From Xenopus tropicalis (taxonomy: Eukaryota > Chordata > Amphibia > Anura > Pipidae), in assembly GCF_000004195.4 (NCBI RefSeq), contig NC_030683.2, positions 53,829,358-53,893,357 of the forward strand: DNA of 64,000 nucleotides. Direction: 5' to 3'. The translations under genes and the position numbers were made by a program. Position 1 is the stretch's first letter. Every line of letters starts with the position of its first letter. Of this stretch, positions 46,272 through 57,845 are shown one piece after another. The notes under the pieces were generated by a model. The model saw nothing but the letters and a program-made list of their open reading frames with translations, did not search any database and had not been told where the DNA came from.

Positions 46272-46381
46272 GACTGCCACTGTTTACTGGACATAGCACC
46301 CCATGCAATAGAGAGGCTGCACAGTGTGCACATCTATCCCATTGTACTATTCATCCGGTACAAAAGCACTAAGCAGATAAA
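46272..46381 (+). CDS. dlg5: dlg5 exon (window exon 16): GK-like domain
   Basis: A 110-nt exon with acceptor gtctgcttcacag before 46272 and donor taaa|GTAAGT after 46381. The frame reads DCHCLLDIAPHAIERLHSVH, then IYPIVLFIRYKSTKQI. This is the central beta strand and helix of the GK core; CLLDI..HAIERL is the MAGUK pattern. Only about 114 bp of intron separates it from the previous exon. Residues about 994-1029. Confidence 0.97.
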
Positions 46382-46542
46382 GTAAGTAAACCGACTGCAC
46401 CATCACAAGCAATGAATATAATTATAAACTGTACTGTGAAAATAAGAAGGCATCACTTTACAGTCCATGATAATAGGTGCATGGATTTCAGGCTAAAGGT
46501 AAAAAGTTTTATGTAAAAAAGGCTCAACTGGCACAATTCCTT

Positions 46543-46594
46543 AAAGGACATGTCAACCCCAAAAATTATTTCTGGGGTTAACATGTCATTTAAG
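46543..46594. mobile_element. Collapsed TTAA MITE end pair
   Basis: Left ttaaaggacatgtcaacccc faces ggggttaacatgtcatttaa across 11 nt. This is the look of a foldback MITE that lost its interior. Confidence 0.6.
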
Positions 46595-47294
46595 CAACAA
46601 TGCCAGGTAGGCTTTGTTTCACCTCTAAAAATACTATTAAAATATTAAAATAATTTAAGAGACTGTTCCTATAAATTCATTTTTAGCCAGATTTAATTAG
46701 TTATGAATTAGAATGCGTACTGAACTGAATTATTGTTAGGGCTAATGATAAAATAGGAATATCAGTATCAAATTCATATACATTAAACAGTCAAATATAG
46801 AATAGAATATGTCTAATAAATGTTTTTTATTAGCACAGATAGAACCAAATGCACCAGTGTTAACCTGGGATGCCAGAGGCCCACCAGAAAACCCTAGACC
46901 TTAGGCCGACTCAAAAATGCTATACTTTATTTTGTGTTTAGCAAATTAGATTTGCTGCATTTCTGCCCATATTTTAACTAAAAGAGTAAAAGAGACTATA
47001 TTGAATAGCTGTGTGTATCATTCTCAAGCATAATCCTTCCTTATTGTCTTGGTTATGTCTATTATTTCCTTTGCATTTATAGTTTAATAATGCTTTTGAT
47101 TTTCTACTGTTTATTTGAAATTGTGATGTAGCTGTCATGTTTTTTCTGCTGGTGGGGATGATTTTGTTTTTATTCTATTTTCACAGCAATTTGATTTTAT
47201 AAAGCCAGTCTGATCTTGCATTTGTAAATAAAATTATATGGAATGGGTGGGATCCAAAGGTGCTGTTTTATTTTATTTTTACTTTGTTCTTTAG

Positions 47295-47404
47295 GGAACA
47301 AAAGGACCCAATTTTTCTAAGGGACAAAGTGACACAAAAACATTCCAAAGAACAGTTTGAAACTGCACACAAGATTGAACAGGAATACAGCAAGTATTTT
47401 ACAG
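47295..47404 (+). CDS. dlg5: dlg5 exon (window exon 17): GK-like domain
   Basis: A 110-nt exon with acceptor actttgttctttag before 47295 and donor acag|GTGGGT after 47404. It encodes EQKDPIFLRDKVTQKHSKEQ, then FETAHKIEQEYSKYFT. This corresponds to the lid-like and carboxyl helix segment of the GK fold; EQEYSKYFT is conserved in MAGUKs. Residues about 1030-1066. Confidence 0.97.
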
Positions 47405-47515
47405 GTGGGTGAATGTAAATACTTCCACTTAATGATTTTTCAGAAATCCTTTTGGAATATGGAGACTTATAAGTTCAGCATTTGTAGCTGGAGGTACAAG
47501 AAGACCAGAGAAAAT

Positions 47516-47530
47516 TGAGATCTATCTGTC

Positions 47531-47570
<40 letters not shown>

Positions 47571-47580
47571 TCTGTGTATC
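47516..47580. repeat. (TCTG)n-(TCTA)n microsatellite
   Basis: About five tctg units followed by about six tcta units, then tctgtgta. Confidence 0.9.
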
Positions 47581-47823
47581 TAAACACACACGCAACCTAT
47601 ATAAATCGTCCTAAGGGTGCACCACCCATGTGCAGCAATAAGACCTAGGTGCTCCTAGGACTGTCAAACAAAAACGTAAATGCAAAAAAAAAAGTTATTA
47701 CCCATTATTTTGGTCTCACACAGGAACCTTTATCTAGAGTGAAAACATGAGAAAACATGTTCTTTTCAAAACACATTAATTAATAGAGCTTCTTCAGCAA
47801 AAATCTATATTGAAATCTGTTTT

Positions 47824-48372
47824 TAAAAGGACAGTAAGATTTTTTTATATTTAATTTTGAAATTTCACATGGGGCTAGCCATATTATTTATTTCCATGTG
47901 TGCCACAGCCATGTGACTTGCGCTCTGATAAACTTCAATCACTCTTTACTGCTGGGCTGGAGCGATATCAACCCCCTTCCTTTCTCCCCAAGCAGCTGAA
48001 CAATTGGAACGTAGCAAGATAGCAGCTTCCTGACACCTGTGTTCTAAAAGTGGTAGATATCAGAATAGCACTCAATAGTAAAAAATGTAAGTCCGGCTCA
48101 TGACTCCTCCAGTTACATGGAGTAGGAGAAACTTAAGAGTATCTGAAAGCAGTTCTAACGTGTAGTTCTGGCTCCTTCTGAAAGCTCAGAATCAAGCACA
48201 ACGACCTGAGATGGCTGCCTACACACCAATTTTACAGCTAAAAATATATATTTCTTAGTTCAAGAATAACATATTAAATGGTACAGTGAATTATTACATT
48301 ATTTGCTTTGTAAACAATGTAATTTAGAAATAAAAAGTGCAGCATAAAAATCATAATAGAATCCCTTTTAAC
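47824..48372. repeat. Dispersed repeat, arm B of an inverted pair
   Basis: Reverse-complement relative of 44852-45332 (for example aatttcacatggggctagcc, agaatagcactcaatagtaa and ggctccttctgaaagctcag). It is longer than arm A by an internal stretch at about 47945-48050. Confidence 0.85.
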
Positions 48373-48799
48373 ACTAGAGCAGTTTTGGTGCCAAAACTTT
48401 TTGCTAGGTAAACAGAAACTCACTGAAATGAAACGGATACTGCATAGTTACTACCTATAACTGCAGTATCTGTTGTTTTTAAGTACAATGATGCAGTTAG
48501 TATGTATGTGTTGACTAGCAATGGCACATGGCTTAGGCACTGTACAGATGCTGGGTGCATGTACACATCCACTAATACAGGATAAATTGCATGGGGCTGA
48601 GACTGTTCTTTGCTAATGAAGGTTGAATAATTTTACCTGACAGGGCACAATCCATGCAAATATAATCAGTAACAGTTCCCTTTTCATTCTATGCCTTATT
48701 CAATCTACTGTTTTTTTTGTTCTTTTTTCCCTACTTTTTCTTTGCTGTTGCATTTATTTTATGTTCTGAGCTATTCTTTCTTGGCACTTCTGTGCTTCT

Positions 48800-48985
48800 G
48801 GTATATGAGTATATATTATGGAAAATATAATGTTTTATTTTTTAGACATTTAGAAGCTATTACCTTGTTACAGAAGTGGAATTATACAAAACTTCTAGCA
48901 TATTTTGAAAGCTTAGGTTGTCCCAAAAAAAAAACAGTATGTGTAAACTAAAAGTACCTCCAAGGAAATGCCCCTAAATTGAGTG
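48800..48985. mobile_element. Fragment of the 24953-type TTAA element
   Basis: The sequence tagacatttagaagctatta, then ccttgttacagaagtggaat and catattttgaaagcttaggt, matches the right part of the element at 25985-26165 in the same orientation. It lacks the terminal cagtaaaagg. Confidence 0.7.
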
Positions 48986-50280
48986 CAAAGTGTTAAACAA
49001 TAAAGCTTCTGTGTAAATATATATGTAAATGAAACTTGGCCTCTTATTTGTTTTCTCTGGTCATTTATGGGCTTGCATCAACTTGTGTTTTAGACATGAT
49101 TTTTGAACAGCAATGTTTTTTTAAGGGTGTCACAGGTTCCTTTATTTTGGCATAAAGCTGGCATTTTTCTGGCTCCACTTATCAATGATTGCAAGTGTGG
49201 AGATGCCTCTACGTAGCTGACAATGGTTTGGAACTCTTTGGTGCTTACTAATTTGTTTACATTGACACAGGAATTATGAGCCATTTCCCACAGGTTGCAA
49301 GGCACCTAGGCATTGGTACATTGATGTCCCACACCAACATCCCACATCGATGTGCAGTTCTAGTAGCAGATCTGGTCTTATCGCAACACAAGGGAACGTG
49401 TTACCATGGCAACTCCTCCAGCCATTAACCGGTGTGCATCACTGCAGCTTTCCCGTGCTGTTTCGGGAGTGTTGAGCGCTTGTGACCCCCCTACCTTAGA
49501 TAATGTGTGCTGCTGGTCTGCCATGTCTACCACAAACTTTTTTCAACCCCAATCATGGGCACCAATGTTACCAATGTATTTTATTATGTTGCTACTTTAT
49601 TGTTAAGTTTTAACCACACAGTTCACTTGGTTACTTTATTTTCAACATAGAACATTATTTTATATGGTTTCAATGTGTGTTCATATTTTTTTTCTTTTAA
49701 TATATACTTGATCTCACTTATACATTTTATAGTTGCACATCTTAACATCACAGTGATGTTTTTTTAGCATCAATACACACTGGGGTATTTAATGTTGGTC
49801 TTTGGCAAAGAAAGGTCTGTGTGGTAGACCAAAACGAGAGGGGTCACAAGGACCATGGGGTATAGCATCCACCACCAAGAGCCAGGACATCCTCCCGTAA
49901 TGCTATACCCCTCTACCTTAACATGCTAGTATCCTTTTTCTAGTATCCTTTGAGGAAACAGGAACTTTTTCCTTCAGATCTTATTCTGCGGCCAGCATAT
50001 ATCTGGCATCAGACTTCTTCAAGCAAGTGACACAGTATTCCAGTCTCCCCTACTGAAAGGGTCCAGCGTTTGCGGCTTCCATTTATCATAAGCAATGTAA
50101 TAACTCTGCTCCCATTAGTATCTGAGCTACTTCTGTCAGTGCAGTGAGCCTGCCATGGATATCTCTCATACACCACTTACTGTATGGACCCACTTACTTG
50201 GCCACAACTCTTGTACTTAGAACTTGCTCTGGGATCTAAGTACTTCCACTCACGTCATGTCACTCACAGCTGGGACTAAA
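48986..50280 (+). other. dlg5 intron with a weak hammerhead-like relic at 49795-49845
   Basis: Mostly unrecognised. At 49802-49808 ttggcaa is followed by a GGTCT...AGACC hairpin (about 49814-49830) and aaaacgag, resembling a decayed version of the folds described at 42030 and 45633. An inverted pair around tatagcatcc and tgctatacccc lies at 49860-49912. Confidence 0.3.
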
Positions 50281-50312
50281 CCAAAGGTACTATTTGACAA
50301 TGGGGTACAGTT

Positions 50313-50733
50313 TTGCAAAATTTTGCAAATATCTTCCTAAAGGATGTAAGAAACCAATATGCTTGTGTCAAACTATCAGATGAGGTTCCTTCCGAGGCAC
50401 CAGAGCCTCTGTCACAAGATACTCTGGGCACTGAGACTCCTAGGGCCTCACAGGATGCCACTGTTCAGCCCACCACCTCTAGGCAGGAGCATGTAGTTTA
50501 ACAACTGTGTAGAGACATTCCTAAGCTTGCAGCTTGTTTATACAAACCACTAGATAAACTTGACCATGCTGTCCCTGAACCTAAGAACAAATTAGCCAAA
50601 CAGCATGACATGGGGTCTCTTCAGTCAGGGCTAACCACTCTCTTAATGAAGGGGAACCCCTCAAAAAAACCTAGACCCTTTTTTCATTTGTGGTACCATG
50701 TTAGGTACATGATTATGTTGTTCAGTTCTTAGC
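50313..50733 (+). pseudogene. Unrecognised coding-like remnant
   Basis: A single frame runs from 50313 with one stop (at 50499) and otherwise stays open to about 50733. It encodes Ser/Thr/Pro/Glu-rich sequence (DEVPSEAPEPLSQDTLGTE) then LYKPLDKLDHAVPEPKNKLA and KKPRPFF. It has no dlg5 similarity and no splice signals in phase. Its composition resembles the gag-like region of a retroelement such as DIRS, but I cannot show this. Function not assigned. Confidence 0.3.
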
Positions 50734-51155
50734 TCTCCTCTTTGTTGGACAAAACTGACTCTAGCATGCCAAGGTAAAGGGGTAGCATCTGGGAAAGAGT
50801 CTTCTTTTTTAGTTTCTTTTCTCTTGGTGTTGAATGCTATACCATGGTTCCTGTGTCTGACAGATGTCTAAAGAGAAAAGTATTTATCTGCAAGTATCAC
50901 AAAATCACCTTTTCTGGGTTCATATAAAATAAACAATTCTGTTATAAGTCCTTTAGTGACACATAGTACCTAAATTTCAGTATGTGTGTGTATCTGTGAA
51001 TGTTAACCACATGAATAGAAATTGTATTTTAGTGCTACTGTTCATCAGTCACCTTGCCATTGATACTGATAGATTTCTGTAAGGTTTTTACGCCATGTGA
51101 CAGACATAATTGTTATGCCTGGATACTAAATTGTTTTGATTTTCTTTTTTTACAG

Positions 51156-51259
51156 CTGTAATCCAAGGTGGTGCCTTGTTTAGCATTTGCAATCAGATTT
51201 GCTCCATTGTGGATCAAGAACAAAGTAAAGCTCTATGGATTCCAGCAGGATCCCTGTAA
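51156..51259 (+). CDS. dlg5: dlg5 last exon (window exon 18): GK carboxyl end and stop
   Basis: A 104-nt coding part with acceptor tttcttttttttacag before 51156, completing an Ala codon with two bases. It reads VIQGGALFSICNQICSIVD then QEQSKALWIPAGSL and a TAA stop at 51257-51259. The pattern GGAL..IC.QI...V.QEQ..LWIPA..L is the known end of DLG5 proteins. The 3.75-kb intron before it is the longest in the GK-coding part. Residues about 1067-1100. Confidence 0.97.
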
Positions 51260-53015
51260 AGTTCAGAGAGCACGGTTCACTTTATGACTTAATACGTAAT
51301 CACAGTTATCTACAGAAATCCTCAACTGTGCCTGTTTTTGCTGGAAGTTAATGATTTTAAGATGAATTTAACACTATATACTCAGTAACAATTGTTTATT
51401 GGTAAACCACTTATCCATCACCAAATCATTAGATTCCATTAAATAAATACAAAGTCAATCCCAAGAATGGCCACGGAGTCAGTTAGCAAATAACTGGTAC
51501 TTGAAGTATGCAACCAGGATAATGGACAGACTTCCAAGACTTCTGCACATCACTAAAGTGCTTAGATGCCAGAACTAAAAGTGAACAGATTTCACAAGAA
51601 CAACTGCCATCTCTTTGGACAAACAGATGAATAAGAAAACTGAAAACTGCAAGAATATCAGAAAACAAAAAAAGCCTGATGGCAACAAACTTACATCTTA
51701 AAGAGAATTTTAAAAGGCCACTTTTAAACAGAAATGTATAAAATGCAAGAGCACAGTGAGTGCCTCTTCTCTAGGGACCAGGACATTATCCCAGGAGGGC
51801 TCTGACGTGCTAATTAAAGGTACTAGACACTAAGAAGCAAAGTACTGCTTTTCACGAGTGTTAAAACTTGAGCCCTGTAATATACTGTATATGCTTTCAC
51901 TTTGCAACTTTGGGAACTGTCAGCACTGCATTCCTTCCACTGTTATACTTGAATAGGGGTTCAAAAAGAGATTAAACACTCCTTAAAATCCATCCTATTT
52001 TTTTTTTATAACCACTTTGTTGCTGCAAAATGTAACTACGCCTGCAACACATCTCTGGGGTAACGAAATGCTGGTAAATGCAAAGGTAAGTGTGGCAGAA
52101 CAGTTCATACATCATCAGTATAGGAAGTTGTCTAAAGATTGTGGCACCATGGGTATGAAAGAAAGCACTCAGGTACTGGAAGAAACTTGTTACAACTTAT
52201 GTTTTTTAGCAATATCATTGTTTCTTCTAAAACTATTTTACCTAAGGCTACATAAATAATTGTGACCTCATTGCCAACTACAATGTTTAGTTATAGTTAA
52301 TTCATGAAGTCAGTATTTCAGATTACACTACTGGAAATATTATATCATTGGCATACTGGTATGTAATACTGTATATACATAAATCTGCCCCCTGGATTCC
52401 TATCATTATTTGCACTTGAGATTGGGCCAGCCTCAATACCTAGGTTGTTCTCTTTTAAAGAGGACTGAGAGACTGGAAAAGAAGTATAAGTGAAGTTAAA
52501 GGCAGATGTGGTATTGGGGAAATGTCCCAGTATGTCTCTCTGCTTTTAAGTTATTAACATTAAGCAGAGTCGTTTAAAAGGTAAATTTTGGGTTGATAAT
52601 ATCAAACTCATGTTTACTCGGTTTTGTGTTTATTAGTGCCTTTTAAGCTGATATTGTTTCAACAAATGCTCTCTTACTAAATTCCTTGCTGTAATGAAGC
52701 GTAGTTCTAGTATGTGGTCGGTACACAACCCCAAATTTTCTCTTCACAGTACACACTAATTATATTAGAGAATTTGTGCCATAAATTCACATCTTCAGAG
52801 CAAATCAAATGTCTTCACAGTCTTGAAAAATATTAAAAATAAACCAATGAATGAGTTTAAAACTTATAACTATTCTCCGTACAGTAGCATTACTTTGGCA
52901 CCTGCTAATCACTAAGGGAAAAAGTCAACTCCTAAATAATGTTTGTATTTGAAGATGTATCTTTAGATCACCTATATTAGAACATATATTTTGCAAAGTG
53001 TTCCAGTATTGTCCT
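51260..53015 (+). other. dlg5 3' untranslated region (extent uncertain)
   Basis: Single-copy-looking sequence follows the stop codon with no recognised repeat up to the MITE at 53020. AATAAA occurs at 51442-51447 and 52838-52843. The end of the transcript cannot be fixed from sequence; the second site gives a 3'UTR of about 1.6 kb. Confidence 0.6.
52838..52843 (+). terminator. Candidate poly(A) signal AATAAA for dlg5
   Basis: Canonical hexamer about 1.58 kb after the stop. Alternatives are 51442-51447 (close to the stop), 53584-53589 and 54510-54515; the last is followed by a GT-rich stretch at 54535-54565. The choice is inference. Confidence 0.35.
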
Positions 53016-53019
53016 TTAA

Positions 53020-53312
53020 AGGAAAAGTAACACTAAGATTTTTTAAGTGAAAAAGTAGCACTATCGATTGATCGAGTCTAGCCTGACTCCTTCCTACGGA
53101 AGGAAGGCTTGATTCGATCAATCGATCGTCGCATAGTTGATGCCTGCTCCTTCCTTTGCTGGATCTCCTTAGTTCAATTAACAGGAAGCCAAGTTTTAAC
53201 AGGTATTTTCTTTTAAAGCATTCAAAATACTAAGGGGTTTGCAGGATAGGGCAGTTATTGATGCAGGGTAGAATAGCTTTTTCACTTAAAAAATTTTAGT
53301 GTTACTTTTCCT
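53020..53312. mobile_element. TTAA foldback MITE, third family
   Basis: TTAA at 53016-53019 and 53313-53316. Termini aggaaaagtaacactaa and ttagtgttacttttcct, with arms continuing through ttttttaagtgaaaaag. An internal palindromic region, gattgatcgag...gatcaatc with ccttcctacggaaggaagg, lies at about 53064-53130. Confidence 0.85.
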
Positions 53313-53316
53313 TTAA

Positions 53317-56300
53317 TGCAAAGGGAGCCAGAAAGCTTTATTTTTTTTACTAGATAATGATGTATGTGTAATAACAGACAGTTCTCTATACACAACTTCA
53401 AATCACTTTTAAGAAGACCTGGAATAGGGTATTTTACCAGCCTGGCAGTAAAAATTAGGCTTGATGCCAATCCTATTACATTGTAATATGGCAGAAAGAT
53501 AAAAATATAGGAACGCTGTTATTTTTTTCTCCAGAAAAGTTGGCAGCAGGGATGTACCTGCTTGTTTCATTAGACCCATTTATAATAAAAAGCACACATT
53601 TTGTACAAACACAGTAACTCATAGCAACCAATAAGATACATGCTTGCATTCAAACAGGTACTTGTTGATTGGTTGCTATAGGTGAATAGACCTGTAGCAA
53701 ACCTTGTATCACACAAAACTGCATTATTTACATTTCACATCATAGCATATCTAGCGCCTGCTAAAGCAGATTCAGGTTATTGCACATGCACTATGATGTA
53801 ACGATGACATAGAAAAAAGAAAGCTTATGATATATTGCATTTATTCAGTACAATTTTTCTTTTCTGAGGGTGGAGCACACAGAATGAGCATTTATATAAC
53901 TGTTTAGTTATCACACTAAAGAAATGCTGATATGGTGTGTATGCACCCTGCTTAGAAAAGAAGCATGTTTCTGTGAATCTTGCTTTCAGTGTCTTTAACA
54001 AGTGGACTCATTTGAACTCCTGTTGGACTTGCTGGTGCAAACACCTAGATACCAATAACATTTTGGGCAAGTGCAAAGGAGGCCTACATGCCTTTCCAGT
54101 GTAAGGAATGCTGGGTTTCTCTCTAATGTATCAATTCCACGTCATGGTAAATGTGACATACCTCCGGAAGCTTTCAATAATCCTGCAGAATCATTTCTCT
54201 TTTGTTATTTACTTTAGCAAATATTTTACTTTTTATAGGGTTTATCAAAAAAAGGGATTCATTTTGCACTAAATCTGAAAAAAACTTTGCCCCAAGCACA
54301 TGGCTTGTTTAACAGCTGATTCTTTGTTTTAGTTTAAAGTACAGTAAAAGTACAGTTATTGTGAAATAGCAATAATTTATGTTCCATTTGCTAGTCTTTG
54401 AAGTGGGTTGGAACTGGTAATTTACGGTACAGATTTTTGTGTGTCTTTATTAGCAAAGGTCGATTTTTACAAAGCTGAGACAAAACATTAAACCTTAGCC
54501 AAATTATAAAATAAAGACCAATTTCTATAATTAAGGGTGTAGATCTGTTTTATTTCTGCATGTGCATATTGGCCACACATATCAGAGTTAATGAAAAAAA
54601 GCTAAGCAAGCAATTTCCTTGTGACACAAGTGCTCTTTATCTTGAATTATGTTAACTTCGATTGAGATTTCAGTGAATATGCCATAACCTATTTTTGGGC
54701 TAGAAATATTTATAAAGCTGTATCCTCCCTTATTCAACATGAGGTCAATGAATAGAAACACTTTTCACTCAACTTTTATTGCACTTGAGTTTGTTGCACA
54801 CCTAGGGAGGACTATCATGATTGACCCCGATGTGCTGTGGGCCTACAATACTTCTGTGCATGCTGCTACCAATTATACTCAATTTATTTGTTTTTTGGTG
54901 TACCTACATTTTGCATTTATTATTGCCAGTGACTGAGCTTTCTGGTCACTATAGCTAAGAAAAGTTTAACCCATCTGGTAAGAGGCTTGGCCCTTGGAGA
55001 GATGCACAAAGATGAGAAGGATACTGAAGTGGTGCCCGTACAGCATGAAGACTAGGTATAAGTACATAATACCCAAATACAGAGAGGAAATAAGTTGTTG
55101 CCCTAATGGTAGCCAGACCAATATGTGGTCATAGAAAATCTCATAAAATGTGCCGTACTGTATATTGTAGACCTAGATCAGATCATTTGCAATGTGACCA
55201 GCTAGAGCTGTATGTTTGAAGTCCAAGACAGTCCTATTATTCTGGTCTGGTGCATTGTACCAACAGTGCCAGTACCCAGTCCCCTTCTGGATTACAGTAC
55301 AAATTACAGTATTAAGGGGAACACTCATTTGACATTAGTATGGGACTGGTTGTGAAAAGAAGGGGGTGTTATCTTGTTACCTTTACTTGCAATTTGCTTC
55401 TCACCCATCTGGTACAGAAGTTCTAATACTATGTTATTTATCTGTCATATATACAATTTGTATATATTTACAATATAAATTATGGGTCTAAATATTTTCT
55501 GTGTTTAACATCTTCAAAACCAAACCCTCTGAACTAATTGAAAATCTTCTAAAAATCTTCCTATGTTCTGTTTACAATAAGCTAAAATGCTAGTTAATCT
55601 GGCTTTCAAACATTCCCAACACAATCACAGGATTGTGCATAAACTTCTCTTGTAGGTCACTTCAATGAAAATGGGTTGCTTACTTGTAGGCACAATTGCT
55701 TTGAGTTATAATAAGTGCAAGTGTGTATGTATAAATGTACATGTAAATGTATTTACCTACAATTTTAGCTTGTTACTCTTTTGCTGATCTGGGCAGAAAT
55801 AGCTTTATAATCTTGCTAGTGGTAGTTGCCATATATGAGGATTTATTGCAGTACAGTGATAATCATCACCGCCTGCTTTCAATCCTTTTCTTTTATGGGA
55901 AAAGTTAAGGTCTTAGCAGCCCAATCCGCATTCTGCAGGCCCTGTTATGGGCTGTTTATCATGTAGATTACAATTCTTGGGAAGTGTTTGGCCTTCCTAT
56001 CCTTTTATAGTCTTCCATTTGCAGGAAAAATATGAAGAAAAAGACTGAGCACAGACTGGCTGGCAGGCACTCCAGGCAGGCACTTCCATCTGCATGGAAC
56101 TATGACTTTAAAAGGCAAGCTGCACCATTCAACTTGTTCCTTAATTGTCACTGTAGTCCTGCACACATCATTTGGGTTTATATTTCTATGCCAATATGTT
56201 GTTGTGTGTTTTATTTCCACACTTTTTGTTCAAAAGGTGAATTTTTATTTTAAAAGAAACAAGTTTTTAACACTAACTTGGAGTTGTGTAATAAAAGCTG

Positions 56301-56964
56301 CAAAGTTTGCTAAAGATTGAATCCAGCAGGTAGCATTGGCCATCTGCTAAAATGCAAACAACGTATTGGTTGCCATGGGTTACTGAACCTGGCCAAACAT
56401 TGTGACTTTTATTACATTTTGGGGATTAAATTAATTATTTAGTTGCTGGGAAATGCACTGGAACTGGGACCCAGAGATCATGCAAGGCTTACTGTATAAG
56501 CACACAGAATTTCAAAGAAACCTCAATTTTACATACCCTGATTTTAAGTTTTCCCTCATTTTACACCATTTTTGTTGTGGCCCAACCAATATTTAATACA
56601 TTTTTCTGATTTTACATGATTTTACATCATTTTTTTTCTGGGCCCCCTGAAAAATGTGAGATGTTCTACTGTTGAATCTATTTTGTTCTTTAGAAGTTAA
56701 AAACATTGCGTTTTAAATAGAGCAAATGAATTAGTATTGGGAAACTGGAGGTGATAAGGATATAGGATATCATGGAGTACAAATTTTCAAAGGGAATAGG
56801 GCCTCAAATTATACAACTTTACTAGAAGTGCCATGTGACCTCAGAACAGTAAGTCAGTGAATTCCTCAGGCTGCTCTGCATAAAAATGCAAATTGTTTGG
56901 TATAAAATATGAAAATGGAACATACAAACCCACACAACCACATGTATTTTATTCTATTACAGGT
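53317..56964. other. Intergenic sequence, nothing recognised
   Basis: AT-rich DNA downstream of dlg5. Short open frames (for example 54739-54936 and 56032-56253) have no recognisable domain, start context or partner exons. Confidence 0.45.
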
Positions 56965-57123
56965 ATGGGGTCTCTTATACAGAAACCCATTATCCAGAAA
57001 GCTCTAACAAATGGCAGGGCCATCTGCCATAGAGTTGATTTTAAGCAAATATTTCCCATTTAAAAAAAAATTACCCTTTCCTCTGTAATAATAAAACAGT
57101 ACATTATACTTAATCCTAACTAA

Positions 57124-57358
57124 AGGTGGCCAAACTCGCTCGCTTGGCTAATTTGAATTAAAATGGTGGGTATAGAAGCCATCAGTTCGGGAACCACATT
57201 GGCTCATTCCTGATCCGACAGAAAAATCAAGCCTGCCCAATCGAGATCTGGCCAGATGTTGGTCGGACAGGCCCGTCGTTAGTGCCTATACATGGGCAGA
57301 TAAGCTGCCGAACTTATATCGATATCGGCAGCTAGAATCAGCTCGTGTATGGCAACCT
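57124..57358. mobile_element. Harbinger-like MITE, diverged copy, nested
   Basis: Left aggtggcca faces right tggcaacct. TAA lies on the left (57121-57123) and TAG on the right (57359-57361), one base from an exact duplication. Interior blocks such as acaggcccgtcgttagtgcc and cagataagctgccgaac correspond to 12300-12380 in the full-length copy. Confidence 0.7.
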
Positions 57359-57435
57359 TAGGCTGCATAAATCCATATTGATTGCAAAAAAAACTCTACT
57401 GGGTTTAATGTTAATATGATTCTTAGCAGACTTAA

Positions 57436-57845
57436 AGGAACAGTAACACCAAAAAATAAAAGAGCTTTAAAGTAATAAAAATATAATGCACTGTTGCCCT
57501 GCACTGGTAAAATTGGTGTGTTTTCTACAGTAACACTACTATAATTTATATAAAAAGCTGCTGTGTAGCCCCGGGGGCAGCCATTCAAGCTAGAAAAAAG
57601 GAGTAAAGGCACAGGTTACATAGCAGGTAACAGATTAGTTCTGTAGAATACAATAGTGTTTTATCTGCTATGTGCCTGTGCCTTTTCTCCTTTGAATGGC
57701 TGCCTCCATGGCTACACAGCAGCTTATTTATATAAATTATAGTAGACTTTCTGAAGTAAACACACCAATTTTACCAGTGCAAGGCAACAGTGCATTATAT
57801 TTTTATTACTTTAAAGCTCTTTTATTTTTTGGTGTTACTGTTCCT
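57436..57845. mobile_element. TTAA foldback MITE, copy 4, nested
   Basis: TTAA at 57432-57435 and 57846-57849, termini aggaacagtaacacc and ggtgttactgttcct. The two arms are complementary over most of the 410 bp. It is the best preserved of the four copies by eye. Confidence 0.9.

Noticed and set aside
47700..47750. Additional hammerhead-like motif on the minus strand (tagataaagg ... gacc ... aaaat)
   Set aside because: The core is too degenerate: GAAA and the cleavage-site region are lost. At most a relic of the same PLE-end family.
54739..54936. 65-codon open frame downstream of dlg5 as a separate gene
   Set aside because: No domain, no promoter or exon partners; length expected by chance in AT-rich DNA.
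57358..57612. Open frames of 60-85 codons with near-identical proteins at 28856-29044, 37014-37343 and 57358-57932
   Set aside because: They are translations of the four TTAA foldback MITE copies. The similarity is repeat similarity, and the frames lack any domain or splice context.
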